The position numbers and the translations under genes are program-made. 64,000 nt of DNA from Terrilactibacillus sp. S3-3 (GTDB taxonomy: Bacteria > Bacillota > Bacilli > Bacillales > Sporolactobacillaceae). Of the stretch, positions 1 through 9,616 are shown piece after piece (the first letter of the stretch is position 1; each line of letters starts with the position of its first letter). The notes beneath the pieces are model-generated. The model did not search any database and was not told where the DNA came from. It worked only from the letters and a program-made list of their open reading frames with translations. The stretch lies in contig CP129291.1 of NCBI GenBank assembly GCA_030437565.1, positions 186,001 to 250,000 on the forward strand. Reading direction: 5' to 3'.

Positions 1-313
1 ATCTGCTGTATCACCTCTAAGACAAATTATTCAAAAAGGGGCAAAGCAAAATGTAATCATAAACAATCTCATTTAATATTTAAAAAAGGCTCGGATTTCC
101 CGAACCTTGGCTCAATTTTATCATGCGGGAGAACAAAATGCGACTTAAAAGGATATTGTATGCCCGATTATTCTGATTTTTTATGAATACTCATAAAAAC
201 TTAGGTGAGCCATTAAATATATACTTGGGTGAGACCCTTGCTTCAGGACTCATTCTCGGGTAGCGTCTTTCCGATACTATGTATATGATCAGTCGCTCAA
301 AATTATAAGCTGA

Positions 314-372
314 TAAAGTGAAACTTCAATCAGTGGGGGGGTTCTTCCATTCCCCACTAATTGTTAGTTGAA
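314..372 (+). repeat. dispersed hairpin repeat, copy A
   Basis: Starts with the motif GTGAAACTTCAATC, then forms a hairpin (CAGTGGGG against CCCCACT with a loop containing TTCTTCCAT) and ends in GTTAG. The same arrangement recurs at about 34842-34962 (minus strand) and 47151-47250 (plus strand). It sits upstream of dsdA but nothing ties it to that gene. I infer a mobile-element end or a structured RNA; the family is not identified. Confidence 0.6.
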
Positions 373-386
373 CCAATCGGGCTTTT

Positions 387-457
387 ACGGGCAGTTATCT
401 CCCACCTATTGCTTCTTCGAATTCATTGAAGTCTTGAGTGGAAGTCTTACTGTCCGT
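387..457 (+). other. structured inverted-repeat stretch upstream of dsdA
   Basis: Nested complementary segments are visible: an outer pair ACGGGCAGT/ACTGTCCGT, an inner CTCCCAC/GTGGAAG and an apical CTTC/GAAG. The layout resembles right ends of IS200/IS605-superfamily (TnpB-type) elements, which carry such structures as omega-RNA or transposition ends. No transposase ORF is adjacent, so this would be a solo end. The rest of 1-633 holds no recognisable gene. Confidence 0.4.
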
Positions 458-633
458 TAATGCGGGATAAATTTTTAAAATAAAGAATAGATGGGTCCGG
501 CTGCCATGATGGTTGCTCAAACCGGCTTCTTTCCTTTATCATTAGAATAAGAATATCTTAATCCTTTCACTATTTGAGAAATGCGGCGGCGTACGAAAGA
601 CTGACGGCGGCAGATAAGAAGGAGGAAGGTTCG

Positions 634-1983
634 TTGACTGATGAATATGTTGGCGGAAGAACGCTCCGGCAGTGGCAGGAAGCATTCCCTTTGTTAACAG
701 ATATCATGGCAAAAAAAGAGGTTTTTTGGACAAATCCTCGGTACAAAGAAAAGCCAAAGGCGGAAGCGGTGACGACGAAGGATATTGATGAAGCCGAGAA
801 AAGGCTGGGGAGGTTTGCCGCATATATTGAAACGGCCTTCCCGGAAACCAGACGGACGAAAGGGATCATTGAATCGCCGGTTGTCGCGATACCCGGCATG
901 AAACAATATTTGCAGCAAACATATGGTTTCGATATTCCCGGGCGTTTATTGGTGAAGTGCGACAGTGATTTGCCGATTTCAGGATCAATTAAGGCAAGAG
1001 GCGGCATTTATGAAGTGCTGGCAACTGCCGAGAGAAAATTGCGTTTGAAAACGGGATGCTCCGGCCGGATGATGATTATGCAAAGATCGCTGATAGCGAG
1101 TTCAAACGCCTTTTTTCGCAATATTCAATAGCAGTCGGATCAACAGGCAATCTGGGATTAAGCATCGGCATTATGGCAGCCAAATTAGGCTTTAAGACAA
1201 CGGTTTATATGTCCCGGGATGCGAAACAATGGAAAAAGAACCTGCTTCGCCAGAAAGGTGCCGTTGTAAAGGAAGTCGATGATGATTACAGTAAAGCGGT
1301 GGAGGAGGGGCGCAGTCAGGCGGCGTCCGATAGCCGCTGTCATTTTATCGATGATGAAAATTCTAAAGAACTTTTTTTAGGTTACGCAGTGGCGGCCGGC
1401 CGACTGAAGGGGCAGCTTGAAGATATGCAAGTGCCTGTCGACAGCGAGCACCCCTTGATCGTTTTATCTGCCGTGCGGTGTCGGCGGCGGTCCGGGCGGC
1501 GTGACTTTCGGCTTGAAGAAGATCTTCGGTGAACATGCCCATGCCTTTTTTGTAGAGCCGACCCACTCTCCCTGCTTTTTGCTTGGTCTGGCAACTGAAC
1601 TTCACGATAAAGTCTCTGTTCAGGACTTCCATCTTGACAATCGAACCGCCGCGGACGGTCTGGCGGTCGGCAGGGCATCGGCCTTTGTTGGCCGGACTGT
1701 CGGAGGGATGGTGAGCGGATGCCTGACGATAGCGGATGAACGGCTTTACTCTTTACTGAAAGCATTTGCAGATAAGGAAGCGATTTATTTAGAGCCTTCC
1801 GCGGCGGCGGGTGCAATCGGTCCGGTAAAACTTTTTCAAGAGGCGGCGGGACAGGCCTATATGAAAGATAATCAACTGATCCGCCGTATGGGCGATTCGA
1901 CACATATTGTCTGGGCGACAGGGGGCAGTATGGTGCCGAAGGATGTTATGAATGGCTACTATGCCGAGGCGTCCGACAAATGA
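634..1983 (+). CDS. dsdA: D-serine dehydratase (frameshifted)
   Basis: PLP-dependent D-serine ammonia-lyase converting D-serine to pyruvate and ammonia, cytosolic. The PLP-lysine motif SGSIKARGG and the glycine-rich phosphate loop (STGNLG, later [13 protein letters not shown]) are visible, and the C-terminus ends in GGSMVPK as in the family. I choose the TTG at 634 because GGAGG (621-625) lies 8 nt upstream; an upstream in-frame TTG at 574 has no ribosome site. Two single-base breaks interrupt it: a missing base near 1058 (KTG | MLRPDDDY) and an extra T in the T-run near 1465. Restored length is about 449 codons, typical for DsdA. The stop TGA is 17 nt before the coaA start. Confidence 0.9.
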
Positions 1984-2000
1984 AAATGAAGGAGAGAGAC

Positions 2001-2933
2001 ATGAGCCTTCCTTACTTGCGCTTCTCAAGCCTGGAATGGGCGACATTGCGTTTTAATACACCGATGACCTTAACCAAAGATGAAATTACCGGATTGCAGG
2101 GCATCAATGAGAACGTTTCGCCCCAGGAAGTGGAAAACATTTACTTGCCGCTGACACGCCTGTTTCAGCTGCAAATGATCGCTACCCGGAAACTGTACGA
2201 AGCGTCCAATACTTTTTTTGGGAAAAAGAATGGAAGCGCACCGTTTATTATTGGGATGGCCGGCAGTGTATCGGTCGGGAAAAGCACGGCGGCGCGTCTG
2301 ATCCAGGCACTGCTGCGGAAATGGCCGAGCCGCCCAAAGGTCGAAATCATCCCAACGGACGGTTTTCTCTATCCAAAAGCTGTTCTTGAGAAACGAGGAA
2401 TTTTGAAGAGAAAAGGATTTCCTGAAAGCTATGATCAAAAACGGCTTATTGATTGTTTACGGCAGTTGAAGTCAGGCACAGCCAGGGTGGACGTTCCCAT
2501 TTATTCGCATGTATACTACGATATTGTGCCCGGTGAGTATCAGCGAATCGAACAGCCGGATATTGTTATTGTCGAAGGGCTTAATGTCTTGCAAACGCCG
2601 GCTCCGGATCATCATTTGCTGCCGAGTGCCTATGTGTCCGACTTCTTTGATATTTCTTTATATCTGGATGCCGATGAACAGGATTTGTATCACTGGTATG
2701 TGAAGCGATTCAAGAAATTGCAGCAAACGTCTTTTCAGCAGCCGGGGGCCTATTTTCGCAGATATGCCGACTTGTCGGAGCGCGAATCGGAGGAAATCGC
2801 TGCTGGGCTTTGGCGGACGATCAATCAAGTGAATCTGGAGAAAAATATTGCACCGACCAAATATCGAGCGGATGTTATTTTAAAAAAAAGAGCGGACCAT
2901 TCCGTCGACGAAATTCTGCTCAGAAAAATCTAA
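2001..2933 (+). CDS. coaA: type I pantothenate kinase
   Basis: ATP-dependent phosphorylation of pantothenate, the first and controlling step of coenzyme A synthesis in the cytosol. The P-loop GMAGSVSVGKST is at about residues 90-101, followed by IIPTDGFLYP and later YDIVPGEY and EGLNVLQ, all characteristic of the CoaA (prokaryotic type I, PRK-like) family. I choose ATG 2001, preceded by GGAGAG; an earlier in-frame ATG at 1980 overlaps the dsdA stop. About 310 residues, uninterrupted, matching the usual length (B. subtilis CoaA about 319). It follows dsdA closely and may be co-transcribed with it. Confidence 0.95.
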   Translation: MSLPYLRFSSLEWATLRFNTPMTLTKDEITGLQGINENVSPQEVENIYLPLTRLFQLQMIATRKLYEASNTFFGKKNGSAPFIIGMAGSVSVGKSTAARLIQALLRKWPSRPKVEIIPTDGFLYPKAVLEKRGILKRKGFPESYDQKRLIDCLRQLKSGTARVDVPIYSHVYYDIVPGEYQRIEQPDIVIVEGLNVLQTPAPDHHLLPSAYVSDFFDISLYLDADEQDLYHWYVKRFKKLQQTSFQQPGAYFRRYADLSERESEEIAAGLWRTINQVNLEKNIAPTKYRADVILKKRADHSVDEILLRKI

Positions 2934-3254
2934 CGGATGGATAAGATCTGGTGCAGACGGCCTGCGCAATTTATTGTGAGAAAGTCGATTCAACGTGACG
3001 TTGAAATCTGATATTTCTTCAAATCCGGTATAGTGTATTTTTCCGCCAGAATCATTCTCAAGGAAATACCGGACCGATGCTGCGGGTTTAGTCAGACATT
3101 ATACGTGGCTCTCCGGCACGGCCGGGAGCTTCTCAGGCCTGATAACCCCATATGGTTCGAACAGAAAATAATTGCTGGTTTTGTCAGACTTTTTTTCGGA
3201 TGAATATGTTACAATGAGCTCGGAATAAGAAAAAAGTAATCGAGGTGGTTGGGT
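2934..3254. other. intergenic region with putative promoter for usp
   Basis: No gene seen. A GC-rich inverted segment lies around 3110-3140. Near the 3' end an extended -10 element, TGT followed by TACAAT (3207-3215), lies about 40 nt before the usp start and is the likely promoter; a TTGTCA at 3181 is too far (23 bp) for a standard -35, which suggests extended -10 use. Confidence 0.35.
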
Positions 3255-3681
3255 ATGTTATTCTCGAAAATTTTGGTTTCCTATGATCAATCCGAACTGT
3301 CGAAAAAAGCGCTGCAAAAAGCGATCGAGATTGCCAAATTAGATGAAAAAACAGAAATTGACGTGCTGCATGTTGTGACAGTACCGACCAATCAGTTTAT
3401 TGTAGGCGAGGTTTATTTAGAAGTGCAGGAATCGACTTTTAAATATGGAAAAGAAGTCATAAGCAAGGCCGAAGCTGCTTTAAAAGACTTGCCGAATAAG
3501 TCGCATGCTTACGTTAAGGAAGGGCAACCCGCGCACGACGATCTTGGACCATATTAAAGAAAACCATTACGACCTCGTTATCCTTGGCAGCCGGGGATTA
3601 AGCGGGATCAGAGAATTTTTGGGCAGTGTCAGCCACGGTGTCGTCCAACGTTCACCTGTTCCCGTACTGATTATTAAATAA
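3255..3681 (+). CDS. universal stress protein UspA family (frameshifted)
   Basis: Small cytosolic UspA-fold protein, usually ATP-binding. N-terminus reads MLFSKILVSYDQSELS; the C-terminal ATP-loop signature VILGSRGLSG-(9)-GSVS...VVQRSPVPVLIIK is present after one base shift near 3533 (EGQPA | RTI). ATG 3255 is chosen because GAGGTGG precedes it at 3242-3248. Restored length about 142 residues, normal for a single-domain Usp. A paralogue lies on the other strand at 54786-55210 and shares most of its sequence, including TVPTN and FIVG. Confidence 0.85.
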
Positions 3682-3703
3682 GAAGTTCATCGGCTGTTAT
3701 TTT

Positions 3704-3733
3704 AGAGCCTTGCGCGGGGCAAGGCTCTTTTTT
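3704..3733 (+). terminator. Rho-independent terminator of usp
   Basis: Stem AGAGCCTTG/CAAGGCTCT with a short GC loop followed by a run of six T residues, 22 nt after the usp stop. Confidence 0.85.
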
Positions 3734-3780
3734 GTTCCGGAAAATGAAAACGCGCGACAATCATTTGAAAGGCCTTTTTT

Positions 3781-4041
3781 TTAAAGAAAGCCACGCCGTT
3801 TTAAACGATGCATGACTCCAATTGCCGCATAACCGTAAAGATAACCCATGATGAGGCCGGCGATGATATCGTGGCGGCGGTTGAAAAAGATCGAAAAGAG
3901 CAGGTCGATCTTCAGTTCAGCGGCGGGAACGAACGGTTTTGGAATCGGAAACAGGCATTTGACAACTTGAGCCACGGCTAAAACAACGGGTATGATAATG
4001 AGGGTATCCTGGAAAACTTGAATAAATTGTCGGAAATTCAA
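3781..4041 (-). CDS. small membrane protein, unknown function
   Basis: About 86 residues from a TTG start at 4041 (AAAGG lies 9 nt upstream); a longer form reaching 4119 is possible. Two hydrophobic segments are visible, around LIIIPVVLAVAQVV and IIAGLIMGYLYGYAAIGVM, and the tail is basic (HRLKRRGF). I do not recognise a family. It lies convergent to usp and divergent from the acetyltransferase at 4147. Confidence 0.45.
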   Translation of the reverse strand: MNFRQFIQVFQDTLIIIPVVLAVAQVVKCLFPIPKPFVPAAELKIDLLFSIFFNRRHDIIAGLIMGYLYGYAAIGVMHRLKRRGFL

Positions 4042-4146
4042 GCTGAGTAACCTTTTTCTGTTATACCTTAGTATTGCGGCCGGCTGAATAAATATGCGGC
4101 AGGAGAAGGTGGCAAACAACTGCCATCAAAGAAAGCTGGGAAAAAC

Positions 4147-4983
4147 ATGACCGAAAAAGACGTTATACGGCAAACGCGAACGTTGGTGACGCGGGCTTCT
4201 CTAGTCCGTGATCTGAAGAGGCTGGGGATGAAGGCGGGGATGATCGTTCTCGTCCATACGTCAATGAGCAAATTGGGCTGGGTGTGCGGCGGTCCTGTCA
4301 CCATCATCAGAGCGCTGCATGATGTACTGACTGGGGAAGGAACACTGATTATGCCGGCTCATAGCGCCGATGTATCCGATCCAGAGGATTGGGGAAATCC
4401 TGCTGTGCCGCGAGATTGGTGGACGGATATTTATGACCAGATGCCGGTGTTCGATCCGTTGTGTACGCCGACATGCGGTATTGGCCGGGTGGCGGAGTGT
4501 TTTCGGACATTTCCGGGTGTGGAAAGAAGCAGCCATCCGATTCATTCATTCATTTACGGCGTGGGGAAAAGAACGGGAGACTATTTTATCCGGGCAAAGT
4601 CTGGACGATGGTTTGGGAGAGAACTCGCCGACAGGAAAATTGTATGAAAAGGGCGGCTATGTACTGCTTCTGGGCACCGGCTATGACAGCAATACCTCGA
4701 TGCATCTGGGAGAGTATCGCTCAAAATGTCTCCCTTCGGTAAAGCGCTCCAGTCCAGTTCTTGAGCGAGGCAGACGCGTGTGGAAACAGTATCTCGATCT
4801 TGACTTTCAAGAAGAACGTTTTCCGGAAATCGGCGCCGCTTTTGAAAGGCAAGGCGGCCGGGGGAGAGACGGTATGTACGTATCGGCCGCGTCGGGGCAG
4901 CTGAGGCGCGATTAATCGCTCAACGTGCTTTGGTGGATTTTACGGCTGATTTCATAAAAAGACATCCAGGGGGCGGCAGCTGA
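4147..4983 (+). CDS. aminoglycoside N(3)-acetyltransferase family protein (frameshifted)
   Basis: Antibiotic_NAT (AAC(3)) family, CoA-dependent acetyl transfer; B. subtilis YokD is the nearest type I can name. Visible motifs are VHTSMSKLGWVCGG near residue 35-50, GTLIMPAHS, RSSHPIHSF and LLLGTGYDSNTSMHLGEY. Frame breaks near 4545 (HSF | AWGKERET) and near 4885 are needed; the restored end reads RHPGGGS and stops at 4983, giving about 278 residues, the family length. Members are often intrinsic and of unclear natural substrate, so a resistance role is only inferred. Confidence 0.8.
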
Positions 4984-5211
4984 ATAGGAATAAATGGAAG
5001 GCTTAATAGCCGTCCATTAAATTTTAGTGCCTTTTCGGCTGCAGAAAGCCCAAGTTTTAAGCCGAATAGGTTAGCAAATTTTTTAAGAACACTTAATAAT
5101 GACTCAACAATGTTTTGATAAACTGAGAATAAAGGATGAGACTGACACTCATTATCCAGTGATTGGCCTTGCATCCAGCGAAATTTTCAACTGGCGAAAG
5201 GAGGAGCGAAA

Positions 5212-5377
5212 ATGGAATCAAAAAGCCCCGAGCTGCTTATTGATGAAAAGGATGAAGCAGAGAAAATCAATGAGAAATTACATGAGTTGAATGTAAGACT
5301 GAGCCGAAAATTATTTTTCACCAATTGTTTTTCTGGCAGCATCAATTGTCTTGATTGTAAAATTATGGATAGGGTAG
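5212..5377 (+). CDS. small single-pass membrane protein (frameshifted)
   Basis: A strong AAAGGAGG (about 5199-5206) precedes ATG 5212. The first 35 residues are charged (ESKSPELLIDEKDEAEKIN...), then one surplus T in the T-run near 5311-5316 shifts the frame; with it removed the protein continues into a hydrophobic segment IVFLAASIVLIVKLWIG and stops at 5377. That gives about 54 residues, a cytosolic helix with a C-terminal anchor. Family unknown. Read literally, the frame runs to 5493 without a sensible C-terminus. Confidence 0.5.
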
Positions 5378-5456
5378 AAAGGAAAATAGGAAAACCCGAG
5401 CTAATACTGAGAACTAAGCGAACCGCCATTGCAGTTTGTCTTTTTTTACGCGCGTA

Positions 5457-5470
5457 TGAAAGCGCTTTCA
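5457..5470 (+). promoter_or_regulatory. cre site (CcpA binding)
   Basis: TGAAAGCGCTTTCA is a perfect 14-bp palindrome matching the CcpA catabolite-responsive element consensus. It lies 167 bp upstream of the VanY-type lipoprotein gene and just before a weak promoter-like TTGTTT (5480), so catabolite control of that gene is plausible. Confidence 0.7.
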
Positions 5471-5636
5471 AAAATGCTCTTGTTTTACGATAAAAACCAA
5501 AATAAAGATCATAATAAGAAAAAGCCCTTGAACGATTAAAAAATCTTTGTCATCATTTGATATTGAAGCCGGATAAAGGGTTTCATTTGTTTTGGGGAGT
5601 TTTTAATAAGCTAGGATGAAGGGGTGAACGTATTTT

Positions 5637-6434
5637 ATGAAATATCGACTGGCGCTGACGGCTTGCGTTTTATCCGCGTTTTTCTTTTTGCTTTCGGCTT
5701 GTTCAACAGGACATCAGTCCGCCGGAAACGAAAATCATTCTAAAGCAAAAGCGGAACAGGCGAGTCATTCAGGGACGAGCAAAGAACAATCAACCAAGGA
5801 ACGAGTGCAAATGATGTCGGCGCAAAATCAGCGCGGCGTCTATACTGTTGCACAGCCGGATAGCCTGACCGTTCTTGTCAACAAACATTTTGCTCTTCCC
5901 GCACATTATGAACCAAAAGATTTAGTTTATCCCCATGCCCCTTTTGTTTTCAAAGAGAAATTGCAGAAGCGGGAAATGCGCAAGCCGGCAGCTGCTGCTT
6001 TGGAGAAAATGTTTGCCGGTGCTAAAAAAGACGGTATATCCCTTGCAGGAGTGTCGGCGTATCGCTCTTATGCGACCCAGGCAGCTGTGTTTAATGCATA
6101 CGTCAAAAAAGACGGCAGACAGAAAGCCCTGACTTACAGCGCTTTGCCTGGAACAAGCGAGCACGAAACGGGTCTTGCTATCGATGTTTCGGGGACTAGC
6201 GGCAAGTACGCAGCAACGCCGGCTTTCGGAAAAACAAAGGAAGCGGCTTGGCTCGCTAAACATGCTCAAGATTATGGATTTATTATCAGATATCCTAAAG
6301 GGAAGGAAAATATTACCGGCTATGAATACGAGTCGTGGCATTTGCGCTATATTGGCATAAAGGCGGCGAAAAAGATCACCAAAAAAGGTCTCACACTGGA
6401 AGAATACCTTCATGAAACACCGGTTTCGAAATAA
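5637..6434 (+). CDS. VanY/LdcB-family D-alanyl-D-alanine carboxypeptidase lipoprotein
   Basis: Secreted, membrane-anchored peptidoglycan peptidase trimming the D-Ala end of stem peptides. A signal peptide ends in the lipobox LSAC (Cys about residue 22), followed by a Ser/Lys/Gln-rich linker and the VanY domain: SAYRSYATQ, the zinc motif SEHETGLAID and the final ESWHLRYIG. All three zinc ligands (His, Asp, His) are visible. 265 residues, uninterrupted. AAGGGG lies upstream of ATG 5637. Related to B. subtilis YodJ; D,D- or L,D-specificity cannot be told from sequence. A perfect cre lies upstream. Confidence 0.9.
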   Translation: MKYRLALTACVLSAFFFLLSACSTGHQSAGNENHSKAKAEQASHSGTSKEQSTKERVQMMSAQNQRGVYTVAQPDSLTVLVNKHFALPAHYEPKDLVYPHAPFVFKEKLQKREMRKPAAAALEKMFAGAKKDGISLAGVSAYRSYATQAAVFNAYVKKDGRQKALTYSALPGTSEHETGLAIDVSGTSGKYAATPAFGKTKEAAWLAKHAQDYGFIIRYPKGKENITGYEYESWHLRYIGIKAAKKITKKGLTLEEYLHETPVSK

Positions 6435-6554
6435 TACGGCAATTTCGGAATGGTAGTTGTGCCAAAGATTGACGCTTATCGCTTCCGGAACAATGGGGAA
6501 CGATAAAAATGTTCACATGAAGGTGGACAAATCGGTCAGTGGTGGTGATAACTG

Positions 6555-6710
6555 ATGGCAAGAAACAGAGGCTGGCTGCCGCTTTTCACTTCAATAAGTG
6601 TTGGCGCAGCTGCTTACCAAATGATGAAACCAACTAATCGGATTGGTCAGGCTATTAGAGGGCGTATGAGCAAAATGATACGCCAAAGACAGCTATTTCC
6701 ACGTGGTTAA
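6555..6710 (+). CDS. small DUF3918/YrzQ-like protein
   Basis: Fifty-one residues beginning MARNRGWLPLFTS and containing SVGAAAYQMM followed by a basic tail (MSKMIRQRQLFPRG). A short Gly/Ala membrane-like segment followed by Arg/Lys residues resembles the small DUF3918 proteins of Bacillales, a tentative match made by eye. A G-rich GGTGGTGAT precedes ATG 6555, and a terminator follows 16 nt after the stop. Function unknown. Confidence 0.5.
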   Translation: MARNRGWLPLFTSISVGAAAYQMMKPTNRIGQAIRGRMSKMIRQRQLFPRG

Positions 6711-6726
6711 TGAATGGATATGATTG

Positions 6727-6752
6727 CGGGAGCCGGTCGGGCTCCCGTTTTC
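6727..6752 (+). terminator. terminator after the small DUF3918-like gene
   Basis: Stem CGGGAGCC/GGGCTCCCG followed by TTTTC. A further inverted repeat GCCGGC/GCCGGC around 6798-6816 may terminate the convergent MFS gene. Confidence 0.7.
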
Positions 6753-6834
6753 ACATACAATGGTCAAATTAAGTGTTTATTTTTTTGTACATGAGTGCCG
6801 GCCGGTTTTGCCGGCAGCAAAATACCGCTGGCTT

Positions 6835-7967
6835 TTAAAAAAAACCGCTTGCCAGGATACACATAATGAGAGTGAAGGCTGTAACAGATATGAAGCCAGC
6901 AAATAAGCTGTAAAGCTGGCCGGCGACGAGTGCGCCCACTGTTACGCCAACGTACATAACAGAATTGGCCAAAGCAGAAATCGTCCCCCGTGATGAGGGG
7001 GACAGCGACTGAAGCAGGCTCATCATGAGCGGCGGGAAGATTGCTCCGGCAACGAAAAAGGCAAGAAAAAGCGCGATCTCGACAAATGTGAGAGAGCCGA
7101 AAAAAGGAAGCGCGAAATAAAAGGCGCCCATCGCGATTAAACCGACAAACAGCGACTTAGCGGTGCCTAATTTGCCGATGCAGCGGTTTCCGATTGAACT
7201 TCCCATTAAATTTCCCAAGCCGACTACAAGCAAAGCCAGCCCGATTTGCGACACATTTAATTGAAACGCATCGGCAAACCATGTGCCTAAAAAAGTAAAT
7301 GAAGCAAAGTTGCCCATTTGAAAAAGCAGATAAGCAAGAAAAGCGGAGGACGCTCCGTGTGTGCCGAACAGGTCTTTATAGCGGCCGGCAATGGACGGCT
7401 TGCTGCCGGCCTGTGCCGCCGGCAGAGGGGGCAGCAAGAAAACGGCGAAGGTAAGTAATAGCGCGGACAAGAGCGAGAGAATAAAAAAGGGAGCGCGCCA
7501 GGTAAACGAGGCCAGACAGCTGCCGAATGGAAGGCCTAACAATTGGGCAACGGCGAGACCTGCGGAGGCCGACCCGATGCTTTTTTTTATTATTTTATCT
7601 TGAGGGACGAGTGCGGGAATGGCCGCCCAGACTTGCGGGCTGACAAAAGCGGCGCTTATTCCTGCTATCAAGCGAAACAAACACATCATCCAGAAATTGG
7701 ACGCGAGTCCGCAAAAAAAAGTAGCCAATGCGAAAGCGGCCATCCCGCCGATCATGACTGTCTTTCTATTTGAGTAATCCGATATCGGCCCGGCAATTAA
7801 AGCGAACAGTGCATACCCCAATGCATAAGCGCTCATCATCCATCCGGATAATCCGGTCGATACGCCATAGAGATGTCTCAGTGTCGGGAGGAGCGGGGAA
7901 ATCAAAAAGGTATCGGTGCCGATCGCAAACATAATAAAAAAAAGAATAGTGCAATGACTTTTTTCAT
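6835..7967 (-). CDS. MFS transporter, DHA1-type efflux (frameshifted)
   Basis: Twelve-helix major facilitator, probable drug/H+ antiporter. The motif A region reads GPISDYSNRKTVMIGG and the motif C region AGLAVAQLLGLPFGS. The true start is likely ATG 7967, with AAGGAGG just upstream; a T/A-run indel near 7936-7943 separates the first 10 residues (MKKVIALFFF) from the long frame that begins MFAIGTDTF. About 377 residues, slightly short of 400. Substrate unknown. Confidence 0.85.
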
Positions 7968-8577
7968 GAAAAAGCCTCCTTATATTATTGTTTTAAATAT
8001 ATAGTACCATAAAACAAGCGAATATTTAAACAATTTTAATTTGGAGCTTTTTTCGGATCACGTTTAGCTCGAAGCTCGCAAGAATTGCCTGAAAAAATAA
8101 GTGACGAGACTTGCACCGCATTCTGCCGATAGGGTCCCCTAACGCAAATTTGGCCCATTTCAATGCTGGTTTTAATTTTAATGATTGAGCATATTTTAGC
8201 ATAGCATGTACAAAGGATGACTGCGGTGATATCTCCTTCAGGGCTGAGACAGTGATTTTCGCATGAAGCGGGATCTCCAAATTGAAAGTTTGAACTTCCG
8301 GGAATCGGCAACAGGATCAACGTTTTAAAGCGGCTGAATGCATACGTCTGCCTTCGGTAATATGTGCCCATTCAAGAATAAAAAATGCCGGATCGTTTTG
8401 AGGCGGCCGGACGGAATCGTTGGATCGGTCTAGAGATCCGTCTGAGTGGTATGCCCGGGAAGAATGTGTTGCCGGTCTCAGAGAGGCCTATTTAAGGGAT
8501 GCAGATTTCAAACCTTGCTTAAGTCAGCGTCAAGCTAGATTTGTTGGCCATTCAGGAATTTGGCGAGGAGTGTGGAG
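7968..8577. other. intergenic region without a convincing gene
   Basis: A minus-strand frame at 8026-8280 (KEISPQSSFVHAMLKYA...) is open for 84 codons but has no ribosome site and no family I recognise. An overlapping minus frame at 8036-8371 is equally unsupported. The 8400-8560 part is GC-rich and may hold the promoter of the channel gene. Confidence 0.3.
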
Positions 8578-8958
8578 ATGAAAAGCAATCATGAGCGGGG
8601 TATGCTTTATAATTCGCTGGCTTTGTTTATGACGTGTATCAATATTATTATCACGTTCACAGTGATATATTTATTGCTTGACTTTTTTCAACTTGGTGTT
8701 ATCATTGATCACCATGAGGCAATTTCACCGCTTCCTTATTGGATCGGTCATTTTACAAGAACACTCTATTTTAGTGCGATCACATTGTTGTCTGTAGGCT
8801 ACGGCGATATCACCCCGTTTGGATGGTCGAGAGGAGCGGCTATTGTCGAGGCATCGATCGGCTATATTTTGCCTGCGGTGATCACTGTCCAATATATGCG
8901 CTTGTTTCCCTCCACACTAAGAAACAAAGAGGATAAGCCACCGAAAAAAAGGCGTTAA
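8578..8958 (+). CDS. two-helix K+ channel subunit
   Basis: Ion_trans_2-type potassium channel of about 126 residues. Transmembrane segment 1 is around ALFMTCINIIITFTVIYLLL, then a pore helix and the selectivity filter SVGYGDITPFG, then a second helix ending VITVQYMRL. The tail is short and basic (KEDKPPKKRR), with no RCK domain, so it would form a tetramer with an unregulated or separately regulated pore. ATG 8578 is preceded by GAGGAG at 8565-8570; an in-frame TTG at 8560 is less likely. Confidence 0.85.
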   Translation: MKSNHERGMLYNSLALFMTCINIIITFTVIYLLLDFFQLGVIIDHHEAISPLPYWIGHFTRTLYFSAITLLSVGYGDITPFGWSRGAAIVEASIGYILPAVITVQYMRLFPSTLRNKEDKPPKKRR

Positions 8959-9010
8959 AAGAAGGGTAACAAGATGAAATATTTGGAATATAAAAGTTTT
9001 TATTTTTTAC

Positions 9011-9040
9011 TTTACAAGCTGTTTGATCCGAGTATATAAT
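9011..9040 (+). promoter_or_regulatory. promoter of the tRNA cluster
   Basis: TTTACA at 9011 and a perfect TATAAT at 9035 with an 18-bp spacer, 30 bp before tRNA-Glu. Confidence 0.65.
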
Positions 9041-9069
9041 TAAGAGCGTCGGTTGCCGATGATAGTTAT

Positions 9070-9141
9070 GGCCCGTTGGTCAAGCGGTTAAGACATCGCC
9101 CTTTCACGGCGGTTACGCGGGTTCGAATCCCGCACGGGTCA
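9070..9141 (+). tRNA. tRNA-Glu (TTC)
   Basis: Acceptor GGCCCGT pairs with ACGGGTC; anticodon loop CTTTCAC gives TTC; T-loop GGTTCGAATCC present. First of eight clustered tRNAs. Confidence 0.95.
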
Positions 9142-9151
9142 TCTTGAATAT

Positions 9152-9224
9152 GGAGGATTAGCTCAGCTGGGAGAGCATCTGCCTTACAAGCAGAGGGTCG
9201 TAGGTTCGAACCCTACATTCTCCA
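9152..9224 (+). tRNA. tRNA-Val (TAC)
   Basis: Acceptor GGAGGAT/ATTCTCC, anticodon TAC in GCCTTACAAGC, T-loop GGTTCGAACC. Confidence 0.95.
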
Positions 9225-9233
9225 TCATGTGAT

Positions 9234-9309
<76 letters not shown>

Positions 9310-9315
9310 CTTTTC

Positions 9316-9400
9316 GGAGGGATAGCGAAGTGGCTAAACGCGACGGACTGTAAATCCGTTCCCTACGGGTTCGAAGGTTCGAATCCTTCTCCCTCCACCA
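9316..9400 (+). tRNA. tRNA-Tyr (GTA)
   Basis: Acceptor GGAGGGA/TCCCTCC, anticodon GTA in GACTGTAAATC, long variable arm (class II), CCA encoded. Confidence 0.95.
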
Positions 9401-9421
9401 TTGCATATTTTATCAGAATAT

Positions 9422-9497
9422 GGGCCATTAGCTCAGTTGGCAGAGCATCTGACTCTTAATCAGAGGGTCGAAGGTTCGAGACCTTCATGGCCCACCA
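9422..9497 (+). tRNA. tRNA-Lys (CTT)
   Basis: Acceptor GGGCCAT/ATGGCCC, anticodon CTT in GACTCTTAATC, CCA encoded. CTT is the less common Lys anticodon in Bacillales clusters. Confidence 0.92.
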
Positions 9498-9616
9498 TTT
9501 TTACAATAATTGGTGGATAAGCACTATTGGGAAGATGAAAAAAAAAATAATCTTTCGATGTGCTGAACCAATGGTTAACTCTCATTTTTCACTATTTTTT
9601 CCGGGGCTTATATTAT

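Noticed and set aside
4147-4983. Acquired aminoglycoside resistance gene
   Set aside because: The protein fits the broad AAC(3)/YokD family, often chromosomal with unknown substrate; no mobile context or close match to a clinical enzyme can be shown.
8026-8371. Two overlapping reverse-strand open frames downstream of the MFS gene
   Set aside because: No ribosome site, no recognisable motif, and both frames read equally well; probably chance openness.
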